Translations under genes and position numbers: made by a program | Origin: Clytia hemisphaerica | Lineage: Eukaryota > Cnidaria > Hydrozoa > Leptothecata > Clytiidae | Length of the DNA stretch: 64,000 nt | Direction of reading: 5' to 3' | NCBI GenBank assembly: GCA_902728285.1 | Contig: CACVBU010000821.1 | Location: 62,001-126,000 of the forward strand | Shown: positions 52,828-64,000 of the stretch, in pieces | Layout: each line of letters starts with the position of its first letter | Position numbering within the stretch: position 1 is the first letter of the stretch | Notes under the pieces: model-generated | The model's input: the letters and a program-made list of their open reading frames with translations, nothing else | The model's database searches: none | Told to the model about the DNA's origin: nothing

Positions 52828-53499
52828 TTTTGAGATTATGATGTTTAAACGGTTTTTAGCAGTTGAAACGGGGATACTTTTTATTGTGACACTCTCGTCA
52901 TTTTTTTATCGACACAAATTTTTAATTTTAGATTTAGAATATTGAAAACATCGCTTGAGTTACAATTTTTCACAAGTTATAGTTATATAATTTTAAATAG
53001 TTACGCGGAGAATCATTTCACCATGTTTAATTTTTTTTAGAATTTCGTTTTATCTTTAATTGTACATAAGATTTTTGGTATTTTTACATCAAATAGCTCG
53101 AAAAACACTGTAAATATGGAAATATTGGTCAGGATAATTTCAAAAAACCTTTGCTTTGCTGCTTCGGATTGTCTCTTTAAGCAGTTTTAAAGCTTTGGTA
53201 ACCTCTGTTTCAGCAACTTTCTTTGCCCTAATATTGTTTCCTTGCCCACGATCATCATTTGATAAAAATGGCCTGATCGTTTGATATGATACACATTCAT
53301 TATCAAGAAACAGAGAACTAACTTACAATTGCTACAGATGGTGTTTCTACACAAGCTTTCGCAATCTCCAGGCAAATTAGTGAATTGTAGATTTTTAGCT
53401 TGTTCTTTATTTCTCGATATTTCGCTCGAATATTCTTGTGCACTTTGTGATTCTATTTATTTCACTGCCCACATTCATTGTAACTCTATTTTTCGTTAC
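52828..53499 (+). other. MBTPS2-RWDD1 intergenic region
   Basis: AT-rich. Presumably the 3' UTR of MBTPS2 followed by the upstream region of RWDD1, which ends in an acceptor-like CGTTACAG at 53501. Nothing else was recognised. Confidence 0.4.
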
Positions 53500-53538
53500 A
53501 GTAATAAAAATACAACATAAACAAAAAAATAAACAAGA

Positions 53539-55628
53539 ATGGATTACAAGGAAGAACAAATTGGAGAAATTGAAGCTTTAGAGGCTATTTATTCGGAAGA
53601 ACTCGATAGTAAGCCTTTTTTCTCACGTTATCCTACATTAGCTACAACAAAAACTACATTCAAAGTGAAAAACCCATTCAATTTATTTTGGGGATTGAAT
53701 ATTTTTTGACTGAACAATACTCCATCTAAACCATTCTCAACTAATGAGTTTTCAGGGTTTTTCTTTATTTGAAAATGTGTTGCATTTTTCTAGACACACT
53801 GTATAGTCAACGCTTTCTAATTCGAACCTCCGTTCCTAAAATTATTTTGTAACGCACTGTTACGAAGAGCTCACCGTAATTTGTATCCTTTTACTGTTGT
53901 TTTTTTCCTCCCACAGTAATATCTGACGACCCGCACACGTTGGATGTGTTTGTTTGTGGTTCCAATGAAGAAACGAATGATGATACAAAAGTCACAGGTA
54001 CCGTTTCATCAAGCAACTGACCTTTATATACCCTAGACCAAGCTATATCCGCCATCTTTGATTGGAGTATATTGAAAAGTGGTACCCTAATGCTAATGGT
54101 AGCACTACTCAATGTGAATCAATTTATAATTCGATGAAATTGATGAATCATTTTTTCACCCAAATTGAATAGTTCTACGTTCTACTATTAGGGTGCCACT
54201 TTAACAAAACTCCGATGAAAGATTTTGCTTTGCCGGTATCGAGAAACTTTGTCCAGGCTACAAAAAGCTCAGTGGTTTTAACCTTTAGGAGAAGATTTCT
54301 CCCTTAGTGATACCTAACTAGCTGTCAATTAAATTGGTCGCAATAAAAAGCCTGTTTATTAGATTTCAAAGGTCGTAGTGATGGCAAAAATAGCTGCAAA
54401 GATATTTGTAATTAGCTAGAATATCCTTTAGAGATTTCGTCCTCCGAAAGAGGAGCCTCCGAGCCGACTCCGTCTGTGGTCACAAGCCTCACTTACTAGA
54501 CACGACGGAGGTGGCTCACATCACTGAATACAATAAAATTTTCGTTTTCCATTCTTCAGTGTCAGCAACGATACGATTCACCATGGTGGAGACTTACCCT
54601 GACGCTTCTCCCTTGATGGAAATCATGGAAAATACAGACAATCTAACGGAAGAACTTTCAGAAGCTCTCATTGCTCGTCTAGAAGAAGAGGTAAAATGGT
54701 TTTTACTAATTCTTCCAATATTAAAATCTAGATTGGCCTGTCTTTGTATTAGTTTTAATTTTCCTTTGAGTTATTCATTCGGTTAAGTTTTTTAAATGTG
54801 ATTTGAATTCTGCATACACTAGAAGTTCGAGTGAATTATAAAGCTAAAGTAAATTACACCAGCCGAAATTGTACTGAAACTGAAATTACGCACATCATTT
54901 TTCAGGCTACAGAAAATTTGGGTTGTGTGATGATTTTCACCCTGGTATCGGCTGCACAAGATTATATGTTACAACTGGTTGAAGATATCAAAAATGGGAT
55001 AGAAGAAGAGAAAAAGAGGAAAAGGGAAGAAGAACTCAGACTTGAAGAACTTAAAGTAAATATATTTTCCATTTTGGCTTTCTTTGGTTGAGTTTACTTT
55101 GGTGTGCCATGTTTTATATTTGGAAAGGTCTTAGGAACAAAAACGACTCCTGAATTGATTTTGAAGGAAATATTTCTATCCTTCTTTCTTTTCTTTTTTT
55201 CCTCCTCTTTTGTGAGAAATGATCGGCTTACCTATCTCAAGATCCTTCGAGAGAAATTGTTCGTGGAAAGCTTTCGCCGCTTACTGAAAATATTTTACAT
55301 ATTTTATTGTACTTGATAAGATTTTCATTTCATATTTTCTTCTCTCATTCAGTACAAAGGTACACCTGTTACACTGGAGAACTTCTTGGCTTGGAAAGTT
55401 CGCTTTGATGAAGAAATGATTGCTTGTGGGCGTCGTAAAATAACCGTCAAAGAAATTAAAAAAGATAAATTGACTGGAAAACAGTTATTTGAAAGAGACT
55501 CAACCTTAAATGAATCGGACATTAAATTTTTAACGGACACGAGTTCAGTCAAAGTTGACGAATCATTATTTCAAGACCTTGAAGACTTGGATCTTGATGA
55601 TGAATTATTAGAATTAGAAGATGAATGA
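53539..55628 (+). CDS. RWDD1: RWD domain-containing protein 1
   Basis: Five coding exons: 53539-53608, 53917-53997, 54560-54690, 54906-55055 and 55353-55628, with GT-AG borders and consistent phases, giving 235 residues (vertebrate about 243). The RWD domain spans about 1-115, with EIEALEAIYSEEL near the start, TYPDASPLMEI and ENLGCVMIFTLVSAAQDYM. A charged coiled coil (EEEKKRKREEELRLEELK) follows, then the DFRP part with GTPVTLENFLAWKVRFDEE, KLTGKQLFERD, VDESLFQDLEDLDLDDE and an acidic tail. RWDD1 (DFRP2) binds and stabilises the GTPase DRG2. An AG acceptor (53500-53501) is 37 nt before the ATG. A small MITE lies in intron 2. Confidence 0.94.
54077..54201. mobile_element. 125 bp MITE in intron 2 of RWDD1
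   Basis: Imperfect inverted ends: AGTGGTACCCTAATGCTAAT on the left and the complement of AGTGGCACCCTAATAGTAG on the right. No coding capacity. No clear target duplication. Confidence 0.55.
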
Positions 55629-56988
55629 ATGGATAAATAAATGAATAAATGAATAAAAAGGGAAATTTTTATATTTTAGGTGATAATCTTCAAATTGTGT
55701 TTGTAACCTGATGTCATTCACAGGCCTCTTAGAGTCTTATTACGGGCTTACACCCAACCTTCTTTTGCGAGAAAATTAGGCTCTGCGTCTCAATTTTACT
55801 CGGAGAATCTTCAGTTGGCTTCAGTTTCTCATTTTCTTTATTTTCATATTGATTATATACAAAATAGATATTTATTTTTTACTTGGAATAAATTTTATTA
55901 CTTTCTTTCAAAAACTTTCTTGGTGACAGGGACATTATTATCATCATTATTGTGATAATAGATCATACTTAATAGATATTAGAATTGAATTGCAGAAAAA
56001 TGTAAAGTTCTTAGAAATTGCATTTTCCAAAGTTGAGTTAAGGATCCTCAAAAAGTCCCTGTTGCGGACGGGACAAAAAGTTTTTCACTCATAGCAAGTA
56101 CATGTAAAGTCAAGAAAAAGAATACTGCTGCAAAAAGCATGGTTTATTGGCTTGATACAGTTAGAACATTGAAGTTGTCTCAAAAAATGAGAAATTAAGA
56201 CTTCTGTGCCGTTGCGGACGGGACAAATTTTTGGACCGTATTAGTTTTTACCAGTTAAAAAATTCAGAATATATTATTGAAAGGCAATAAATGGCTTTAA
56301 CGGAAGAAACCATTTAGTATGTCACAACAAAACAAACATGGCTCGCACCCCCCCCCCCCCGCCTGAGCGGTGGGGAGCTACACTTAAAATTTGCCATATA
56401 AGAGGTGGGAGCTGCTTGTTTTTCCCGACAGGCGGGGGAGCTCTATCTTGGGGGGGGGACCTGCATTAGTTTATGTAACTCTGGGGGCTAAATAACACTT
56501 CCTAAATATTTTTCTTTACTGTTGGTTTTTAATTTTTCTAAACCTTTATGTTTTCATGCAAAGTGTGATCTGATCCTTAAAATGCAAAAATGAAGACATT
56601 CTATTGCATTCTCTAAAAGTGCACACACATGTAAATAGAGCTTTGTGAATGCCATAAAATTTTTCCTATACTGGGCCTAAATTTGGCGGGGGGACCTAGA
56701 ACCCCAGTCGGAGCCATGACAAAAATGGGGGTTCTCTAGTTCCCAGGTCTTGACTTGAAAGTATAAATGGTGCTTTTATTGCGGACGGGACATTGTATGA
56801 TTTTTCTGCAATTCACCCAAATATCTATCTTAGCCTATCTAAGACCTTTCCTCGTTTTAAGGCTTTCGCAACTATATGTCATTTATCCCATTCTTGGTTT
56901 GGTTTCAACTACTAACATACACGCCATGTTTCTAAATACATTAGAGTAACAAAAACATTTTTCATGTTGAACATATTTTTATTTCGTT
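55629..56988. other. 1.36 kb between convergent RWDD1 and ShK-trypsin genes
   Basis: Non-coding. The 14-mer TTGCGGACGGGACA occurs at about 56062, 56212 and 56779. A C-run and G-rich imperfect inverted stretch lies at 56347-56462. AATGAATAAATGAATAAAAAG right after the RWDD1 stop supplies AATAAA signals. Confidence 0.5.
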
Positions 56989-59207
56989 TCAGTTTTTACT
57001 AGTAATAAAAGATTGAATCCAATCAATATATTGGTTGACTGGTGTGTATGCTGTGTAACTATGGCAATAGCTGTAAACAAAAGATAAAACGCCCTCCCAT
57101 TGATAACGCCCATCACTTCTTCGACACACTAATGGACCACCCGAATCACCACGGCAACCATTTGGATATTGTTTACCGTCCGACATTTTGCCATGTCCGT
57201 ATCCCACACATACTGCTTCTTTGTTGTTATGGCAACCTTTGTGTGGTGATTTCACGACAGGAAGTTCAGCTTGTTGTAAAGTATGGTACACACCACCTGG
57301 ATACTTCGTGTAACCCCAGCCTAAAAGAATGGTAAAGGTATGTTTATTTTTATATTCTTTTATTTGCGTCCAGCTGTTAAGGGGGGGGGGCTGGAGGGAA
57401 TTTCTAAATTCCCTGAGAAGAGAAAAACCATCTGCTGTCTGCAAAATTTTATTTGTCAATTTCAAACAGATGAAAATCTTCACATCGCAATTTCTGGGCA
57501 CCTAAATATAATACGAACATAAACGCCTTTGTACTACTGAATGCCAAATCAAATTTAAATTCAAAGAAACTATTTAATTAGAAACTGTTCATCTAAAAAT
57601 CCCGATTTACCAATTTATGCTAAATACAGGCAGTAAAGGGTAAGTTAAAGAAAATTTTTTTTTGAATTAAGATACGGGAGGAGTCCTAAGAGATTATGGG
57701 ATGGGGAAAATCAAAATATTTACAAGTGGGAAACTGTTGTTTGAATACTTGAATACTATTTTTCCAAAAAAATGAAAACATTATGTTCACATTCCCGAAA
57801 CATCTTGGTAAGGCAAGCGAAAGAAAGTACAGTTGACACTCTTTAACTTGATTTTCAAGGGAATGGGATCTTCATCGAATAATGGAGGGTATCGAATAGT
57901 AGTTGGTTGAATTGAAGAGTGTCAAATGTATAAAGTAAGAGTATAATTCAATTGGTGTCCGCACATCAGAATAATGATAATTTTTACCTGCAACAACGCA
58001 TTTCTTTCCTGGAGCTGGATATTCACCTTTCTTGGGTAAACAAGGTAAAGCAACTCGACTGTTCAATTTAGCCGGTCCGTAAAATTCCACCATAGCAATA
58101 TCAGCGTTTAAAAAATACTTTGGGTGAATGATAATTCTTTTGAGGTTATATGTTTGTGTGGAGGCTTCCACTTGACGGTGATCGTGTGCACCAAGCTTTA
58201 TCAACCAGTAAGGCACTTGATGGGGTTTTATAAAATCAACACAGTGAGCTGCTGTAACTGCCTGAAATTTCAAAGGTATTGAAATGATTAAAAAAGGCAT
58301 TGGACTTTTCACAAGACAACAAAAAGCAGCTTTTTTGTATTATTTTCAAGGTATTACAAATCAGTTCGGTCGGATTGTATGATATTATAGAATAATGGAA
58401 TGATGTTATCAGCTCGAAAGGCTCTGAGACTTTCAGGAGAGGAAGGGATATGAAAGTTTGGAGTCAATGCCGTGGTCACCACTACAACACATGATGATGG
58501 CATTTAATACGGTGTCTTTTTATGAGCTTAATGGAATGCATATCCAGTTGGGCGCAACCAAGGTGGCTCCGCAGAAGTGTTTGCCGTACATCATGATTGA
58601 AGCCATCCATGGATAAGCACCTGGCACTGCATCTTTTCCATTCACCACCCGCCCTTGGGGTGCAAACGAACGGCCACAGGAACCACCATTGCCGCTACCA
58701 CCACCACCGCCGCCATTACATTTCCCACAAGTCTTTGCGCAATATTGATCAGCATCTGGTCGATTGCAAAAGTTACTGGTGTCTTTCCAGCTTTTACAAT
58801 TTCTTTCCCCGTCTTTGTCGTAACAGGATGCCCCTGTAAATTCAAAGTGAAGGAATTGGGATTCGTACTAATGTCATGTAAGAAGCATTTTTTACATAAG
58901 AGATGAGCATAAATATAGTACAAAGAAAGAATTTTGAAACCGCAGGCTAAAGATTCCCAAAAAAAACAGTCAAAAGACTGACATGGCAATTTTTAATGGC
59001 AGAAGATTCACTTTTAAATAATTTGCTACTAAGACGCTGCATGCTTCTCTAAAGCCTTTATGGATCATATTAAATCTAACGTTTTAAATGTCGGAATATA
59101 GAATCAACTTTCGGCTTTCATACAAGATACAAGTGAAATGAATAAATTTTGGAAGTCTACCTACATAGGCATGTCACCAATGAAAGCGTCACCAAAAGCT
59201 TCAGCAT
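56989..59207 (-). CDS. Secreted ShK-chymotrypsin-like serine protease
   Basis: Four exons on the minus strand: 59165-59207, 58544-58833, 57988-58261 and 56989-57320, giving 312 residues. Signal peptide MLKLLVTLSLVTCLWA, then a six-cysteine ShK domain (C18, C27, C37, C46, C50, C53), a Gly-rich linker and an S1 protease with activation site at R76-VVNG. The catalytic triad is H117 (VTAAHC), D165 (NADIAM) and S262 (GDSGGP). The residue at the bottom of the S1 pocket is N256 rather than the Asp of trypsin, so specificity is unlikely to be strictly tryptic. ShK plus trypsin is a combination known from cnidarians and other invertebrates. Exon 1 was chosen for its signal-like start and phase. The exon ending at 58544 has no GT donor where the frame requires it (AT instead); a GT alternative 5 codons earlier would drop VAPNW. 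Activity and site of expression are unknown. Confidence 0.82.
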
Positions 59208-60212
59208 ATTGAATTGGTTTGTAAAGAACTGTTGCAGTCAAACACAACTCGTAGCCTTTTATACTCTTATTTGTCTCGATGTCTTGTTTGTTTGGCTCAA
59301 ACAAAGTAATCGAGCAAAATTCTCGACTGCAAATTCATGTTGCATATTTTTTTTGTATTACATTGTTGGTGTTGGGAAATGCGTGACTTTTCCCATTTCA
59401 TTGGAATCAATATTTTGAGTCAAATATTTTCTCCAGTATCGATTTTCAATCAACCTAATTAAATAGACATGAAATTAATTCGCATATAATTGGATTTTAA
59501 ATATCTGCTGATACTCTTAAGAATAGAAACGATGTATAACTAAAAAATTTATTTGAAAATTTTAACAAAACTGTCTAAACAAAATAATTGAAAGGTTCAA
59601 AAATATGTCAGTCAGGTCAAAGTTCATTTTTCTTTGACAATAACCATTGATGTCTATCAACTACGAAATCGCTTGACGCTCTCAAATATTGAAAGTCACC
59701 GTCCTCAAGAGCCTCACGACGCTCTACTATTCGATTAGCCCGGGCCACATTGCTTTTTAATAGACTGGATGGCACTGATAAGTGGCCCGGTGTTAATTGG
59801 CCGACTCGACATGGTAGCAAATCCGTGCCATTAGATCCAGTCCCTTTTTAAAGAAAAGCAAACAGAAAACCATGACCAATATAGACCAGTTTCTTTTTTC
59901 AAATTTAGGAGGTATTTTCATATTTTTATTATAGTCTCATAAACTTTGATGGGGTTTTAATATTTTAGTTAACTTATAATTTTTAAAACAAAATGAAAAA
60001 ATTCAAGATTGCCGTATTCTCCAGTCTACTTTACTGGACTCAGCGCCAGCAAAATCATCAGAAAGCAAAGTTCAGTCAGAAGTAGACTCTAGTCTACTAT
60101 TTGATACGCTTACTTATCCGTTAAAAATCAAATTTCCCTTGAAAATCGAGTTAAAGAGCGTCAACTTAACTCCTCTATCGTTCATTAACCAAAAGATCTT
60201 TCCGTACGGATC
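59208..60212. other. Intergenic region between the two proteases
   Basis: Upstream of the ShK-trypsin gene and downstream of the astacin gene. AGTCTACT-containing imperfect repeats occur at 60020-60105. An open frame at 59617-59820 (minus) looks mildly protein-like but matches nothing I recognise. Confidence 0.35.
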
Positions 60213-61627
60213 TCACGTGTATCCAAATCTCCAAAGTACATTCACCAACAGTGAAAGAAATAAGCTACTGAATGGTGCAAACAGTGTTATTGCTTTTGAA
60301 GGTGTTGGTGGCTCGTCTCCAAAGAAAGACGATCGTGTTGTGGCCAAAAGTTCTGTTGAATTTGAACCACTGCATTCTTTGTTGCACGATTTGTTACATA
60401 TTGATCGGATATATTCACTTTTGTTGCACAACCCGTGTGTTGCGAGCTCTGTGCAACATGGGTTCATGTCTAAACATGTATTGTTTCCTACTCCCCTGGT
60501 AGTCGATGTCGTCGTTGGAAGGGCAGTTGCAGTCGATTGGACGGCCGTTGTTGGAGTAGATATGGTCGTTGTTGTCTCAGGAGGAGTTGTTTGTGTAATG
60601 ACGGCCCGTGTAGAAGAAACAATGGTAGTTATTGTCGTCTTTGTTTGGATGGTCGTAGTTGCCGTAGGAATTACTTTCGTTGTAGGGAGACTTCTTCCTG
60701 TCGTATAGGACGTTGTTGTATTATTTGACATGGTTGTGGTTAAAGAGGAAACCGTTGAAGACATTGGAGGATTCTCGCTAGTGTGGCAGAAGCCACAACT
60801 TTTCTGACAATACTGTTGAGTCCTAAACTGTCCACACATGCTTGTAATAAACTCACAGCCGAACATATGATCTGCACATGGACAGCTGTAAAATTTGTTC
60901 AATTGTCGAACGTCCGTGTCGGTCATTTCAAATCCTCCGAGAGATTCTGAGGCGTTGGATTTCGATGAGATCGTCATTTTGCTTTCGTTGACCGCGAAGA
61001 TGTAACTGAAAAAGAATTCCCATATTTTTTGAAATTTAACCACAGAACCACACCTCCTAGGTTTATTAGAAAGAGATCAGTTATATCTTTGTTTGACTTT
61101 TTCTTTACTCTTTACTCGTCAATAAATGATGTCAATGAAGTCAAGACAATATTCAATGATTCTGATAGTTTCACTTTCGGTCATGATTATAAGTCATACA
61201 AAGGTATTCCAATAATTTGGTAAAAATAGAAAAATTTGGCAATTTTCCGTTAGTTTATCTTACTTTGAGTAATGCATGAGAGATTTTGTGTCGTAGTGTT
61301 CATCTAAATGTGATGCTTCACCCAACCCATACTTCTCGAAATTGTGTTCTTTTCCTAAAAAATCAAAGTATACAATTCTTGAAACCATCAGAATCATGAA
61401 CTCTTGCTTGTTGCATATTGCAATAAACGGAATAAAGTAATCCTGGGATTGCTTGCTGACCAGCCACCAGATTCCTCAGAAAATTAACGGATCCAGTGAG
61501 ACTTGAAATTATAACCACTTTAAGGTCCCGAAGAAACGTCTCCCCCCTGTTTATTTATTTTTGAAAATAATTTCATCTATCACAAGCTGAATTGCTCTTA
61601 AAAAAACCTGGTTTGAGCTTATAATAA

Positions 61628-61660
<33 letters not shown>

Positions 61661-63029
61661 GGAGGGGGGGGGGTTTAGAGAAACTATTTCCGACCTCCTC
61701 GTTTATTAGATTTTGAAAAGATTTCGGACCCTATTTGGGACCTTAAAGTATACAAACTGCGTTTATTTGCTCCGTTTGACTCATTGGAATTCTGCGAACT
61801 TTTGTTCACTTGATTGAGAAAGGGTGTTGTTTTGAAGAAGCGCGTTGTAAATCAATTGTATGGAAAGTTCAATGGGAAGCTTGCTCATACCTTACACATT
61901 ACTTTTTCCAAACCTGACATTCTCATTCTCACCTTTGATAATATTATCCCAGTGCACGGTAACAAAATAATCTCTTTCTAGTCTCGATTGTTCATGAAAG
62001 AAACCAAGGGCGTGCAATAATTCGTGTTGAATAATCGAATCTGAAAGACAATTGTCTCCGAGAGATAACGTCTGGTTCGAGCCACGTCGACCAATGGATG
62101 AATAACACCTGGAGAAAAAGACATTGTTTTATCGGTTTTATTTTAAAAAATATTTGCTTTTCTTTTAATCCAGTATTTTAGACGACTAACTCGGACAAAT
62201 TGAAAAATAGGCAAAAAATAATGGAAGGTATAAATTAGGGCCGATAAGGTATCTGGTATTATCCCGTTACAATGATCGTATTATTATAGTTACCCATATT
62301 AATGTGTTAGACGGATTATAATTTATAAACGACTCCAGTCTACTTTTCTTTCAAAAGACCCTAAACTTTGACTGAGACATAGATGAACGTGTGACGGGGT
62401 GTGACGACATAATAAGCAGATATTCAGTAGGTAAAAGTTGGTTATTGAGATTTATTAACCCGAGGTGATGTAATATTCAACGAGGCGAAGCCGAGTTGAA
62501 TATTTATCACCGAGGGTTAATAAATCCAATAACCAACGTAAACCTATTGATTTAAAGTCATTCAATTGTTCACGAAATTCACAATTGAACTCTTTTATTG
62601 TCTCTCTTTAATAGCAACAAAATAAAAGTGACAAAAAATCAAGTTTCGAAAAAAAGTTTGAAAAAAAAATTCTACTGTGGTATAATACCGTGGTATATCA
62701 GGAATTATTCAATGGCTGTTTTTGCCTACGGGTATATAATAATAAAAAATATTTCACTGATCTCATTTGGGCTATCAAAATTCATCAATTAAATCAGACT
62801 GTGTGTTTACTTACTGTGTACCGTTGACGATTTTGATGTAATCTTTCTCGTCAGTTCTTTCAATAAATTGAACACAACTGACTTTTTGAATTTCATCCAT
62901 GGACGATCTCACCCAAAATTTACTGAACTCGGCTGAATAGAATGAATAATGAGTGTCAGAAAAATGAATATCCTCTGGAAAGTTTCTCAGGGAATCGAGC
63001 GCAAGAAAGATACTTGGATCGCCTGAATC
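60213..63029 (-). CDS. Astacin metalloprotease with two ShK domains, C-terminal part
   Basis: Four exons on the minus strand: 62815-63029, 61933-62108, 61264-61354 and 60213-61005, in consistent phase, encoding 424 residues; the signal and pro-peptide exons are not found and may lie beyond 64000. Numbered from the first visible residue: SCVQFIERTDEKDYI (51-65), the zinc site HELLHALGFFH with ligands H100, H104, H110 and catalytic E101, and the Met-turn SLMHY at 156-160. After the catalytic domain come a first ShK-like domain (CPCADHMFGCEF..CQKSCGFC), a Thr/Ser-rich mucin-like linker of about 90 residues, a second ShK-like domain (CLDMNPCC..CNKSCNKEC), and a hydrophobic C-terminus that could be a GPI signal or membrane anchor. 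Astacins are secreted endopeptidases acting in digestion, matrix or development. Surface anchoring is inferred. Confidence 0.87.
61631..61671 (+). repeat. Poly-T followed by poly-G tract in an astacin intron
   Basis: About 30 T then GGAGGGGGGGGGG. A low-complexity stretch likely to be variable or mis-assembled. Confidence 0.9.
62436..62536. repeat. Foldback of about 100 bp in an astacin intron
   Basis: GTTGGTTATTGAGATTTATT and AATAAATCCAATAACCAAC pair; so do GGTGAT.TAATATTCAAC and GTTGAATATTTATCACC, around the loop GAGGCGAAGCCGA. Nearly perfect, so recent or maintained. Likely a foldback MITE. Confidence 0.8.
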
Positions 63030-64000
63030 CTGGAAGAAACCGGAAAACTTGATATGAAATCCTATCTTGTAAATAGTATTAAAGTATAAACTCGACCCCA
63101 AAAGTGGTAGAAGTGGTGAATACGGTTCCTTACAGTATACGGCCCCCAAAACGGAGACGGCCCCCAAAACGGAGGATTTCATTGAAATGAAGATTCTGAC
63201 TTGTAGATTTATCAGAATTAAACGATTTTTGTTTATTTTGAAAGAATGATGGGTATACTTAAAAATGAGCATGTTTTTGCTGGTTTGAGACAGATTCAAA
63301 ATAAAATATTTGCGTCTAAAGGAAATATTTTAGCACCAAAATTAGATTAAAATTGCATATAACTCACTCTAGCTCCTTGGATATTGAAAATAAGTTATGA
63401 AAACGGGGTATAGAAAACTTGCTACACCTAATGCCGTTCAGAAAATGCAAATACATCTGTGACTTTAGAGGCTGGGTAAAAGATATAGCATCTTGAAGGT
63501 CAACCAGTATTTTGGAGCCCTAGAATCAGCATTGACAAAACCGAAAATTCTAAATATGAGAAAAAGCAAAAAATCTTGGAATTCTACTCCTCCCACCTTG
63601 ATGAGTTAATAGTTTATAACAAAAAATTAACATTATATATAAGATTTTTCGTTTGAATCAGCAAAAAACCGGCAAATTCTGTCATTTTTTTTGCAAATAT
63701 AGGAGAAAAATATCTTTAAAGCTTAATATTTTTCAGTTTGAGTTAAGCTTTTTTTTCTAAAATTTTCACAGCTTATTCCATACATAAATGGAACTATTTC
63801 AAAAAGAGATTTGTTCTCAAAAAACTTGATTAAGACGTTGTTAAATCAAAAATTGTCATTTTGAAAATTTCTAAATTTTCAGTTTGGACTTTTGCAATAT
63901 CAAAAATCTTGAAATATTTCATAAAAATCATAAATTTTACATCCATCGGGTCGTAAATTTAAGGGAAAACACAAATATGTTCATAGTTTTTCCCCCTATT
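63030..64000. other. Upstream part of the astacin gene or intron, no exon recognised
   Basis: AT-rich. A duplicated ACGGCCCCCAAAACGGAG occurs at 63138-63174. The missing 5' exons of the astacin gene should be in or beyond this stretch, but no signal peptide or pro-domain exon is convincing. Confidence 0.4.

Noticed and set aside
58597..58839. His-rich plus-strand open frame
   Set aside because: Antisense of the ShK and Gly-rich linker exon of the serine protease.
59617..59820. 67-residue minus-strand open frame between the proteases
   Set aside because: Mildly protein-like, but no convincing acceptor, no recognised family and no partner exons; not supported as a gene.
60139..60708. 189-residue plus-strand open frame
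   Set aside because: Antisense of the Thr-rich astacin tail; the strong astacin homology on the minus strand explains the openness.

Overview
The window is AT-rich nuclear DNA from an invertebrate animal. Its genes are animal orthologues with short GT-AG introns: MED21, SS18-like, VCPIP1, MBTPS2, RWDD1, a ShK-trypsin and an astacin-ShK protease. Nearly every coding start I can place lies 2 to 69 nt downstream of a T-rich AG splice acceptor, followed by an A-rich leader. That suggests spliced-leader trans-splicing (as in tunicates, hydrozoans and some other lineages), though 5'-UTR introns could look the same. I cannot name the species.

Layout. 1-6.4 kb: transposons. A 4.34 kb element (about 1092-5433) carries a Tc1/mariner (IS630-type) DD34E transposase and, convergent to it, an HUH-nickase/SF3-helicase Rep protein of the kind found in ssDNA viruses and rolling-circle replicons. 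Its two ends are identical 173 bp direct repeats, each of which is internally palindromic. The outer borders carry TA, and a mirror-image 12 bp-spaced iteron array lies between the two genes. 6.4-10.2 kb: no recognised gene. 10.2-10.65 kb: MED21, minus strand. 11.97-26.36 kb: five head-to-tail paralogues on the minus strand, intronless in their coding parts. They combine a prolyl-4-hydroxylase-like 2-oxoglutarate/Fe(II) oxygenase domain, a TPR/MIT-like helical hairpin, an F-box-like segment, an unrecognised conserved domain and a Cys/His-rich C-terminus. Three keep the oxygenase residues (one of these is truncated), one is a pseudogene with three frameshifts, and one is a full-length pseudo-oxygenase.

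26.4-41.4 kb: about 15 kb without a recognised gene, full of non-autonomous elements. These include hAT-like MITEs with 8 bp target duplications, a three-level nested insertion, a TA-flanked element with mirrored 20 bp minisatellites, and an element with dispersed GGATAAT..GTAAC motifs. 41.4-55.6 kb: plus-strand housekeeping genes SS18-like, VCPIP1, MBTPS2 and RWDD1, with a TTAA-flanked piggyBac-like MITE between VCPIP1 and MBTPS2. 57.0-63.0 kb: two minus-strand secreted or surface proteases with ShK domains, the second of which runs out of the visible exons near the right edge.

How they fit together. The housekeeping genes are unrelated in pathway (transcription, chromatin, ubiquitin/p97, intramembrane proteolysis, DFRP/translation factors). 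The two candidate novel systems are the Rep-plus-DDE transposon and the oxygenase/F-box paralogue cluster. The second would couple hydroxylation to SCF-type ubiquitination in one polypeptide. Both readings are inferences from motifs read by eye; no search was run.
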